A stretch of 64,000 nucleotides of DNA. Source: Polyporus tsugae. Its lineage: Eukaryota > Basidiomycota > Agaricomycetes > Polyporales > Polyporaceae. Position 1 is the stretch's first letter. Every line of letters begins with the position of its first letter. This document shows positions 35,641-45,937 of the stretch, in pieces. The translations under genes and the position numbers were made by a program. The stretch lies in assembly GCA_024305745.1 (NCBI GenBank), contig JAHRBS010000004.1:2356001-2420000 (forward strand), written 5' to 3'. Under the pieces are notes generated by a model. It was not told where the DNA came from. It saw only the letters and a program-made list of their open reading frames with translations, and made no database searches.

Positions 35641-37476
35641 CTGCCGTAAAAAATCAGCAAACGCTTCGGACTTCGGGGAGATACAATTTACGTCTACGGC
35701 GAACGCTCCCCAAGACAACCCTCGCACGTAGCAGGGAGAGGGATGAGGGGGGAAATGGAACGAAAGATAGAAGGAGGGCGAGGAGGGCAAGGAGAGGAAC
35801 TAGATGGGCACTGTAACGTAAATAGGACCGCTGCTAAGGCGCCTGGCTGGGCTTCAGCAGTAGCATGGAAGAGGCTCAGAAGGCGCGACACGCCAGGAAC
35901 AGCTAACGTCACATACTCTTGTCGATATCCCGAATTGCGGCAGTAGAGGGAATCGAGGGGCTCTCGAAGCAACAGATAGCGCTGATGCTATAATTTATGT
36001 CCTCTGTAGCTGCGAGCGTCCCGTATAATCCCCGCCGCCGCCCGCGGCATAACGGGATGGTCTATAGACACCGGCACTGACAAGAAGTCGAGCGGCGTCG
36101 CGCAATGCCCGCCATTCGACAGCGGACGGTTGCAGACGATAGAGCCGACCACCTCGGAAGCACAACACGCCCACACAGATTTCGACATGCATATCATGAT
36201 GACACTCACCGACAGAGTTAACCATGACAAAGCGCGAGCCTTGTTTTTACAGTCCCACGGACGCTGCACTGAACTCCAGGTCCAGAGCGAGCGCTTCTCT
36301 CCAGGCAACAGGAGAGGACTTGAGCTTGGGACTGGCGTAGGGGGTGTGGCAGTCAGTCGTCGGACGCAAAAGTTCCTGGGCATTCACGCACCGGGTGCTT
36401 ATTATATTCCCAATATCAGCCGCCGAACGTCGGGACGACCTGGCCTTGCTCGCCATATGATGGGATCGGAGAAATCTCGAGAGTAGTGCGGGTATCGTCG
36501 AACTGTCGGAATGCGCCCCCGGGCTTCGGTCGGGTTCTCACATCGCGCTCCCCCCGTCAGCAGACTGTGTCACGACAGCGCGAGCATACACCCGCGCATC
36601 GCTTATCGCAGGGGATTGGCATGGGACACTTCCCAGACGAGCGAGAAGATGAGTAACGGGGCTGTTGGAAAGGTTCGAAGAGGCTCCCATTGTGGGGCGT
36701 AGACACGTCTGGTCTTGCACCTCTGCGAGCTCGAGGATGCGTATGGCACAATGGAGAGAAGCACAACGATATGCATGTCAGCATCCAAAAGAACTGTGTG
36801 CATGTGGGGTAATGTCTTACTTACGAAAAGAAGCTTGCTTGCGGTGATGGGACGCTGCTGCTGATGAGCACAGTGGATCAGGCGGGGCTGCGCCTTGTGA
36901 GCGTTCGCGATACAAAGAGGGTTGGAGCATGTGGACGAGGCAGTTAACGTGAGGTTCGCTTAAGCTTCCTCAACTGTTTCTACGGTCCAGTCACACGGTC
37001 AGTCTCCCTGCCCGATAGTAATGCCGGACCGCAATGCCACTGTCCGACTAATCAACGTCGATGGATGGGTTAATCTACTATGGGTGTTGTGAGGTACAAG
37101 TACAGATGATCCGATACAAAAGCCACCAGAAGATTAGACATGACTACTACAACATAATCCGGTGAAAAACTAGCGTGTAGATAGCAGTACGGCGCGTCTG
37201 CTCCTGTTCGTCTGGAGCCACTGGCGTGGACGACACTCACAGGCGGAGTGAGAGTGCTAGGTATAGATGATGGGAATGGGTATGCTGCGAACAAATGACA
37301 TGGCTGGAAGGAGTGGGAAACGCGCGGCGCAGACCAACGCGCTAAAGAGTCCGTTGAACAAGTATCCATCCGACTGGCCGAGGATATCAATTAACCTGAG
37401 AAAACCAGTCGAGGAACGAGCAGCGGAGACTCACGTATGAGATTATCTAGAAACAGGGGTCCAAGTCCAAATACGC
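35641..37476. other. intergenic, 1.8 kb
   Basis: Includes the likely signal-peptide exon of paralogue 2 (about 35692-35810). Minus-strand open frames at 36003-36456 could be exons of a small gene, but two competing frames exist and no family is recognised. Nothing found in 36500-37476. Confidence 0.45.
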
Positions 37477-38616
37477 CTAACAACAACGCACGTTAGTTCC
37501 GGGGATCTTGAGCTTCACCGTCGTACTCTTCCGCCGCGACCCGCTGAGGCTACCAAAGCTTAGCCGACTTGAGCTGTTAACCCGACGAAGGGCCCGATCG
37601 CCGTAGCTGACCCCGCTGCCCGCTTTCTCAGGATCGAGAGTGCCTGACTCGATCGCGAGCAGTATTGATCTTGCGCAGAGGAGGAAGGGTGCCTCGACAT
37701 TATCGCCTGTTAGCGAGGACGCTTCCAGGAAGTGTACGTCTGAATTACGATGAGCGGCACTACTCCAACAGATAAGCATCCGATGCAAAGCTCACCGTGT
37801 TCAGCCGCCCATCGACTTGCTTCTGCCCACTCCACCTCTCGCTCCTCTTCCCTGTCCGACTTATTCCCGACGAGCACTGTGACCAAGTGCTGGCTCCCGA
37901 GCGCGCGCGCATCCTCGAGCCACCGAGAAAGCTTCGAGAAAGAAGCCCGACTGGACGATTAGCAGTGCAATCCTTCAGCATCCGAACATTATTGCGGGGT
38001 ATGGTTGACACCGTTGCGAACCTGGTGATATCGTACACAAGAATAGCCCCTGCTGCTCCTCGGTAGTAACTTCGCGTTACGGACCTGGGCGGAAGGAAGG
38101 AACCGTCGGTATTGATGGCGAAGACACCTGCAATGACGGCGCACTCACCGAAATCTTTCCTGCCCTGCCGTGTCCCATAGCTGTCGAGCCGCCATAATGT
38201 TAGGTCGATTGCTTCCCCCTGAACGTAGAGCGATTCACCTGCAGCTTAATCCGCTTCTCCCCCAACTTGACTGTCCGACTGGAAAACTCTACCCCAATCG
38301 TGTGTTGGGAGTGCTCCTTGACTGGCCTCGGTATGAGATAAAGAAGGCAAATGGGGTCCGAGGGAGGTGCCCCTTACATGAGTTGTGGGTGAACTGGTGA
38401 AGCAAACAGGTCTTCCCCGTCCCAGCTTCGCCTAAACTCATGCCGCAGTCAGCTCGTGGACGCTGCAGGACACGGAGGCTACGCACCAATTATGATGAAT
38501 TTCATGAGAAAATCTGTGGGTTTGTCAGCCGAAGGAGAGCACGGGGAAAGGACATACAACGCACCATAAGTCTCGAGCAGTTCTGTGGCATCTGCATCGT
38601 AATCAGAGAACGCCAT
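37477..38616 (-). CDS. rab4: Rab4-type small GTPase
   Basis: Eight exons (minus: 38616-38565, 38513-38487, 38431-38378, 38321-38239, 38180-38149, 38084-38022, 37950-37796, 37739-37477) give 242 residues. All G motifs are present: GEAGTGKT, switch I HTIGVEF, WDTAGQERF, GNKSD and EASSLTG. FLMKFIIIGEAGTGKTCLLHQ and GSGVSYGDRALRR match Rab4, which controls fast recycling from early endosomes. The C terminus RCC is a geranylgeranylation site. The N terminus has about 20 acidic residues more than animal Rab4, and a Ser-rich insert precedes the tail. Exons as small as 27 nt were needed and are confirmed by exact motif restoration. Confidence 0.94.
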
Positions 38617-39032
38617 GGCAGGCTTGGTCGTGGTCAAGTGCGAGGATGAGGATGATACGCCCAGTGGCCGCGGAAGCGACTCGGAGTTTGGCCTCTGCCG
38701 CACAGCTGTGGCTCCGGACTCCGGCGTCCAATTCCGGCACAAACCCACGTGGCAGTCCCCGTCGTTTAATCAAAGCCTCAGAGTCTACAGTACTACCTAT
38801 GTAGTATGTACTCAGTATATAATGGACTTGGTGAGTACAGGGTATCGACTTATCTCTATCTCAACAGGCACTTATGATCCAACAGGCCTCGCAACTCGAA
38901 ACGGAGTCTCCGTAGTTGTCATCTTGCAAATTATCCCCCAGGTTTCGCTCCACCTTCATGTCACTGGCAGATGTCAATGCGGTATATTCTCTACCGCTAC
39001 CCACACCTGGTCTTGACTGGGACCGCTCATGT

Positions 39033-39058
39033 GCTCACAATCTAAGCTCACAATCTAA
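39033..39058. repeat. two-copy tandem repeat
   Basis: Two perfect, adjacent copies of the 13-mer GCTCACAATCTAA at 39033-39045 and 39046-39058. It lies in a divergent promoter region; function unknown. Confidence 0.8.
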
Positions 39059-39693
39059 GTACTACATGTGCATAAGGGGCTCGGTCACAAGCGGCTACTT
39101 AGCGCAAGCACTTGTGTATGGCACCGGGTTTGAGGTCGAAGCAAGCTAACCGACATCCAGGATTGGGCTCAGATTTCCAGATACAGCCTCCGGATCTCGC
39201 GGATGATGAAGCGTGGTCAAATGAACAGCGCAAACGAGCTGCGTGGCCCTGTGGCTTGAGCGACACGCGCAGCGAGGCAGTGCTGGTACGTCTCTGCTGT
39301 GTACACACAACCCATGGCCGACTACTCACACTGGTCTTGGACTAAATTGACTGAACCAGAGGTCAGAAGATAGCCGGTGTTTTGTGACCCTTCTCAGACT
39401 GCAAGCATGATATGTTATCAACTGCCCAAGCTTTCGAACGATTCATAGCTTCGTAAGTTGCGATTAGCTTTAAGTCTCTTCTGCTTTAAACCTACAGACT
39501 CTGTACAGGGTTCTGAGTGTTGTCCTCGCTGGAAATTTAAAATCGAGAAAGCGATGCAAACGCCCTCACACCTTTGTCAAATCGTTGCCCGCATTGTCCG
39601 CCTGTGACCGACACGAAAGCGCAGTCAGTGATTCTTTCCAACCTCGCAGTGATTCACGTAGCACGCAGCATGGTGCAGCGTCGTCGACAGTGC

Positions 39694-39699
39694 TATAAA
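39694..39699 (+). promoter_or_regulatory. TATA box of RTA1-like gene copy 2
   Basis: TATAAA about 105 bp upstream of the ATG at 39801, matching the spacing in copy 1. Confidence 0.6.
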
Positions 39700-39800
39700 G
39701 GCATCGTCCATGATCCTCCACAGACATTCTTCACCCTCCTGTCTTTTTTACTTTTGACCTCGCCCACGGCATTTTCTCTTTTTCGAAACCATCTTCAACC

Positions 39801-41283
39801 ATGGGCCACCAAATGAGCTCTAACTTGGGCCACAGTATGTGCTCCCCAACCGAAATTTGAAGGTCGGACTAATCGTAGCCCACTTTAGATGCTCTTCCTG
39901 AGTACGACGCTTCTGGCAACCTCATTTCCCCCTTCTACGGCTACATGCCTACACAGTGGGTATGCTACGTCTTCGCCGTTCTCTTCGTCCTTGCGACAGG
40001 TCAGTGCGGAAGTTCCCCGATTCGCAGCGATGGCTCAACATCTCTACCGTGGCAGGCCTTCACTTCGGTCAAGCCATTCGTTACCGAGCTTGGTGGCTTC
40101 TCCCAACGGTGGTGCTCGCGGGGATTGGCGAAACGGTCGGTTGGGGTGGGCGACTGTGGTCAACGTTTCAGCCACTCGCAGAGAATCCATACATGATACA
40201 GTACGTGGTCTGGAACCGCTGCTGCTGATGTCTGTGTTGACTCGAGAGCCGACAGGATCGTGTGCACCATCGTCGCCCCAACGCCGCTCATTGGCGCTGT
40301 CTTCATCACGTTCGGTCGACTTTCTGGTCATCTCGGAGAGCAGAATAGCCGCCTGAGTGCCTGTCTTTGTGAATATGCTCTCGCCGTCTGTTATGACCAT
40401 CGCTGACTATCCACACCTGACTAGATTCGAGGATTTTCCTCACAGCCGTAAGTGTTGTTGCCACCTCCCAGAAGGATCGCTATCATTGACACAAGGATCC
40501 TCCCGCTAGGACATCATCGCACTCGTTGTCCAATCAGCCGGAGGCGGTATCGCGGCTACTACGCACGACATGAAAACTGGCCGTTTGGTTGGTATCATTC
40601 ATCTTCCACGATAGAGCGTGTAGCTGACCTCTTATTCTCCAGGGCTCTAACATCATGCTGGCCGGAATTGTATTCCAGCTTAGTACGCCTTCCCGCGTGG
40701 CCAACGTTGCGCATACACATTGATTGACTCTTATGTTTTCCTCATCCAGTCTCCCTGTCCGTCTTCTGCATTCTTGTGGCCGAGTACCTCGTTCGTTACT
40801 TCAAGGAGAGGCCTGCAAGGCCGCTTCTCTTGACCAACAACTCGTCCGACTCACTTCGCGAGGGGTTCCCTCGGCCTCCCCTGGACCCCTCAGCGAAGCT
40901 TTTGCTCATCGGTCTCTTCTTCCAGTCGCTCTTCCTTTACATTCGGTACGTCAACGACTAGTCCACAAACGTCCTACTCCGAATCTGACGGCGACGACGC
41001 CCCAGCTCTATCTACCGTACTATCGAACTCTCAGATGGCTTCCACGGTCGCATCATCGAAACCGAGGTATACTTCAGTGAGTTTCCTTTGTTCTCACATG
41101 ACGTTGCGAGCAGTCAGCTTACAAACCGGTTTAGACGTCCTGGACGGTGCGATGGTCGTGTTGGCGATGTATTCGCTCATCTTCTTCCATCCCGCTCGTC
41201 TCCTCAAGAAGATGGGCAAGTTCACAGGTGGTTCAAACGTTCCAATGATTCACAAGGATGTCAGCTTCCAGGATTCGGTGTAG
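39801..41283 (+). CDS. RTA1-like membrane protein (copy 2)
   Basis: Ten exons (39801-39834, 39889-39999, 40056-40200, 40256-40368, 40425-40447, 40510-40587, 40643-40682, 40750-40945, 41006-41076, 41135-41283) give 319 residues with about seven hydrophobic helices. Family marks: FYGYMPTQWVCYVFAVLF, ETVGWGGRLWSTF, APTPLIGAVFITFGRL, VVQSAGGGIAA and RSIYRTIELSDGFHGRI. Several exons have the same length and phase as in copy 1 (145, 113 and 40 nt), so the two genes share ancestral introns. The SRIFLTA exon is split by an additional intron here. Its predicted role is the same as for copy 1: lipid movement or resistance at the plasma membrane. One donor is GTTGGT, unusual but in phase. Confidence 0.92.
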
Positions 41284-41896
41284 CGACTTCTAGCGCCGCT
41301 ACTGGTATACTGGTATAGATGGCTACAGAAGCTTCGTTGGTTGGTTTAATATTGTTTTTCGGATTGCTTTATACATTTCGCTGGCACGAACCATGGACTT
41401 TCGATTGTAACGGTCTTGCCATCACGCTCCTTAGTGCGACTCAATAATTATGTATACGCTTAGAACCCTGAGGGGGGAGACAGCGGCCGCGGTGTATTAC
41501 GGCAGACATTATACAGTGTCTGGTTGGGATGGAAGCCTCCCACATAATCTCAGAATGTTGATGAGATGAGATACGGTGCCAATTTACTGCCGTTGATAGT
41601 TACGTAGCTACGAGACTGAAATCATTTGAGCCGTTCCTCGTGAATAATTCCGTACATTCCGTACGCGGCTCAATATTCAGTAATAGGGTAATCACTAATC
41701 CAACTTGGCACGTAATCGTATTCCAGAGGGTATACATATGTACATGTACAGCTGCAATAGCGCCAGGCTACGAAGAGTCAGCTCGAGTTCCACGTCGTTT
41801 GTAACTGTACAGAGTATTTGTACGTTCTCCTAAGACCCAGATATCATCTTCCGAGACGCAACGAGAGGGCTCCCCACATACGCGGCAAGGCGGCAG
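41284..41896. other. AT-rich intergenic between convergent genes
   Basis: About 610 bp. No gene or repeat recognised. Confidence 0.6.
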
Positions 41897-43515
41897 CTAC
41901 CAGCCCTTCCATGGGACCCAAACATCGACGACAACGTTGCCCTCACCCACGCTCGAGTCTACGACGTAATACCACGGGTAGCCAGCGAGGATCAAGCACG
42001 CATGTTGCCCAACAATCTGGACCATGTCGCCGAGCTTTAGACCGCCGTCACCCTGGACGGGCCCAAGCTCAAACTGGGACGAGGACATCTGCGTGAGAAT
42101 GCCGTGTTCCTGGGAGCATCGGCCCATTCGCCAGGGCTTGCCCATCACGTCGCCGTACCCCGGACGAGGACCTGTGTCCTTGCTCATGGCAAGCGCGCCT
42201 GCGTCGCACACCGCCTCGTCCGTGCCGTTCTCACCACGACCAGGGTAATGCGAGATGACGGTCGCGAGCACGCGCTGCGCGACATCACGGTGGGTGATGA
42301 GCCCAGTGTTCATTTGCTGAAGGTCGAGAAGGGGATAGTTGCCTGCGATTCCATTGAGTATGGTATGAGGTCACGCATGGTAGAAATGGCTCACCTGCGT
42401 GCAGCTCAAGGACGCCGTGCAGGGAGGGCTCGAGTTGAGCCCGAAACTCGGGGGTCGCAGCATGCGCAGTTGGCGTCGCGCCGACAGAAAGAACGTACGG
42501 TTCCCTAGGCTCCGAGAGTCCCGGAGTTGCGGCAATTACCTTCAGTGCAATGCCGGCCGCGGTGTTGACGGCGTTCACCTCAGAGAGGAGAAAATTCGAG
42601 GCATCGTCGAACGATGTCGATGCGTACGAGTTGCCGGCGTGTGTGTAGAAGCCGTAAACGGAGATGGAAGGGGAGGCGAGAGCGGCTTCGAGCAATGAAC
42701 GGAACGCGGGGGTTTCGGGCCTCAGTCCTGCTCGCCTACTTGCGAAATTTGTCGGATAACTCAGATGGAGAGAGATGATTGGACACATACTGGTTGCCGC
42801 AATCGACCTTGAGGAAGACGGACCACTGTCTGTGGTTTGCCTTGGTGGACTCCCAAGCCTCGATGACCTTGACTTGATCAGGGTGATCGACAAGGATGCG
42901 CATAGACGCGCCAACTGCGGACAACTCGTCGGTGAGCGCAGAAAGATCTGCGATCTTGTTCGGCGCCATGGGCAGCCCATAAAGGACCTGGATTACGTAC
43001 GCAAATACGCCGTTGGGTATCATCAAAAAAACATCAAAAAAAAGGACAAAAGGCCAGTGGACGGTGACCTACATCCTTGACCGTTCCGTCCGCCATCAAG
43101 CCGGCACGAAAGACCTCGCAGACTTCCATGACGGTGGAGACGACGATGGAGTGGGTCTCATCTGCGGTAGAGTTCAACTGAAGCCTCGTTCCCTCCGGAG
43201 TCTACATGGCAGGCAGCTATCAGACGGCGAGAAAGGATTGGACGGTCGCGTGCAAAGTGGCAGACGGACCTTGTGAGACTTGACGTGGGCACGGAACCTG
43301 GCACCGAGGGTGTTTGCAAGATCGTGCATCTTGGCACAGTTGCGGGCGAAGATGGCGCGGTCGATGACGAGAGCTGGTGTCCGGAGGGCATCGAGGTTCT
43401 TGCCCTTGTACTCGTCGACGAGGTCTTGTTTCTCGGGCTTGCCGCTGATGTGATAGGGCGTGCGGGACTGCTTGGGGATGAGGGGGTTGGTCTGGGGATG
43501 CTCCTCCGCACTCAT
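41897..43515 (-). CDS. D-serine dehydratase (DSD1-type)
   Basis: Five exons (minus: 43515-43270, 43201-43073, 42987-42791, 42735-42395, 42342-41897) give 452 residues. It belongs to the fold-III alanine-racemase-like group: LRTPALVIDRAIFARNCAKM leads to RAHVKSHK with the PLP lysine (about 79). His418 and Cys420 in GQHACLI form the HxC zinc site that marks eukaryotic D-serine dehydratases. The enzyme converts D-serine to pyruvate and ammonia and detoxifies D-serine. ATG 43515 was chosen over an upstream in-frame ATG because it yields the family's usual short N terminus. Intron 2 contains an A-rich tract on the plus strand. It diverges from an alpha/beta hydrolase gene. Confidence 0.93.
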
Positions 43516-43895
43516 GTTGGGCGAAAAGGGGAGAGGAAGGAGAGGCGTGGTGAGTGGAATCGTTGTTGAGTAGAGGGGGTGTTGACCGGGATGTGTGTGG
43601 GTCGGAATGGTCGTGGCAGAGGACAAGCAGAGGCGGAGATCTGGAGGATGAGGACACCCACAAGAGAGCGCGATCGGGAGGACCAGAGCAGATCTGTGCG
43701 GCCACCTTTGCCTATCGCATCAGATTGATCCTCATCTGCCGCCCGCCTTTTTCCCCGGCAGCAGCACATGCTATCCACGGCACCCGGCCCGTCCGCACTC
43801 TGAGTCTCAGATACCTCTCCATCTCGATACAGGTACTTATAAGTAGTCTGTGCCGGGCCATTGTGCAACTGTTCGCGACTACTGTACCTACGAAA
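43516..43895. promoter_or_regulatory. 380-bp bidirectional promoter
   Basis: Lies between the start codons of the D-serine dehydratase and hydrolase genes. A TATAAG element at 43838-43843 sits about 55 bp before the hydrolase ATG. The dehydratase side shows no TATA. Confidence 0.55.
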
Positions 43896-45190
43896 ATGTC
43901 CTCCGAACGCCCCATCCTCCAGCCCATCTACCCAGAGATCGAGCCTAAGCTCCTCAAGGAGTACGCAGACTTCCACCGCCAACACATTCAGCACACTCCC
44001 TACCTCCAAGACATCCCCTGGAACCCTGCCATCCGCACCCAGCCCGCTGTCCTGGGCGGATCCGACCCCCTTCCGGTCGCCAAAGTCCAGGACTACGCCC
44101 TCAGCAAGTTCTCAGTCCGTGTCTTCACCCCAGACGGCGACGCGCCCGCCGATGGCTGGCCAGTCTTCATCTTCTTTCACGGAGGTGCGCCTCGCCCCCA
44201 TGGCCATCGATACGCATTGTCGCCGCTAATCTTTGGATCCCGCGTGTGCGCGTGCCGCATCCGTCTGCACTTCTGCAGGGGGATGGACTCTCGGGCGAAT
44301 GGATTCCGAGAACTCGTTCTCGTCTAACATGTGCAAGCGTGAGCACCAGTCGCCTCCCGCATCCTTGCCCACGCTATCATTCACGATCTGACGCGCTTCC
44401 TGTCGCACGCAGGCGCGAACGCCGTCGTCGTATCGGTCGACTACCGCCTCGGTCCCGAGCAACCCTACCCCGCCGCTGTCGAGGACGCGGTAGAGGCCCT
44501 GCAGTGGGTGCACAGCAAAGGCGCAGAGCTGCTCGGCGTTAACCCGTCCCGTATTGCTGTTGGGGGATCCTCCAGGTCAGTTGACCCCCGTCCCAAACGC
44601 CCGTTCTTCGCCCCCTAGTGCTGCCATGCTCACGCACGCACGTATCGCGATAGCGGCGGGAACCTTGCCGCCATCTCCACGCACAAGGCGGTGGAGCTCG
44701 GCATCCCGCTCGTCTTCCAGCTCCTCGTCGTCCCCGTTGTGGACAACACCGCCCAGGTCGAGGATGGCCGCTATCCCTCCTGGAAGGAGAACCACCGCAC
44801 TGTCTCCCTCGTCGCGCCCAAGATGCTCTGGTTCCGGAACAACTGGACGCCCAACCCTGCCGACCACACAAAGTGGGACAACTCGCCCATCTTCGCCCCC
44901 GAGGAGCTCTTCAAGAAGTCGCCTCCCGCCTGGATCGCCGTCGCTGAGCTTGACGTTCTCCGTGACGAGGGTATGGCGTATGGCGAGAAGCTCAAGAAGG
45001 CAGGAGTGGCTGCCGACGTCAAGGTGTACATCGGTGCACCCCACCCAATCATGGCTATGGATGGGTCAGTGTTGCACGTTTGTTCTGGCGAGCACTGTCT
45101 GACCACTCCACAACCAGCGCCCTCGAAGTGGGCAAGGAGCTTGTCTCCGACGCCGCAAAGGCCTTGCACAAGGCATTGTACTCTTCGTGA
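43896..45190 (+). CDS. alpha/beta hydrolase (HSL-type esterase)
   Basis: Five exons (43896-44184, 44279-44338, 44413-44575, 44654-45064, 45118-45190) give 331 residues. The oxyanion-hole HGGGW (95-99) is restored by splicing of exons 1 and 2. The nucleophile is probably Ser170 within GGSSSGG, where the common Asp of GDSAGG is Ser. VSVDYRLGPEQPYPAAVED is the classic hormone-sensitive-lipase block. The acid is in AVAELDVLRDEG and the His in GAPHPIMAMDG. No signal peptide is seen, so it is likely intracellular. Expected activity: hydrolysis of short-chain esters or lactones. It shares a promoter region with D-serine dehydratase. Confidence 0.92.
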
Positions 45191-45937
45191 TCGTTTTTGA
45201 GCAGTAACGGACAGTATTTGGAGGTATAGGAAGTCTCGACGTACAGCGAAATCTATATCAAGCTGTATTAGGACATTGCATGCATGATTAAATTACACAA
45301 CAATCGAGGAACATAGCATCACAGGGAATTTTCGCCCACATGCTAATCCCACATCTCCGCTACGCTGACGACTCGACGAAGGTTCGTGCGAAAGCTGGAC
45401 GGGGCGCATGTGATGAGGGGTAAAGGTGTCTTCATGGCCTGCCGCTTCTGTTATTAAACAGCGCGGTAGTAACGCGGTTGCGGGCGGGGATTCTGCACGA
45501 GCACTCAAGCTGAAACATGTGGCAACGGGCAGGAAGCAGGAATATCACCTGAGGCCTCTATATGGTCGACAACTTGGATGACCAGGCAACGGTTGTGCAA
45601 CCTACTCAACTCAAAAGTCAGAGAAGTCTCATCATACCAATGCAGCGGTTCCGATGGCGAGGCAATCAAGCCATATCTATTGCAGAAGAGACAATTTGAG
45701 AGACGGAAGACATACGACGCTCGAAACGTCAGCAATAACCTGCCTATATGGTGAGAATAGGACGACCACAAGGGGCGTCCGAAGCCTAGCCTAGCAAGAT
45801 AATGACGACGGTATGCGAATCTGCGTAACAAGAAGTAGCTTTGAGAAACACCACATAGACGTTAAACGGCATGAGAATATAACGGCTTCCTTTTTTGTGG
45901 GTGCGATGCCTGGAAGGTGAACACATTCGATGAGCAG
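45191..45937. other. intergenic between convergent genes
   Basis: About 750 bp; open frames at 45293-45831 are not protein-like. Nothing else seen. Confidence 0.55.

Larger units (their letters stand above)
38617..39800. other. divergent intergenic region, 1.2 kb
   Basis: Holds the promoters of rab4 (minus) and RTA1-like copy 2 (plus), a short tandem repeat and a TATA box, annotated separately. No gene seen. Confidence 0.55.

Noticed and set aside
36003..36456. Possible small minus-strand gene
   Set aside because: Two competing frames, weak acceptor and no recognised domain; not strong enough to annotate.
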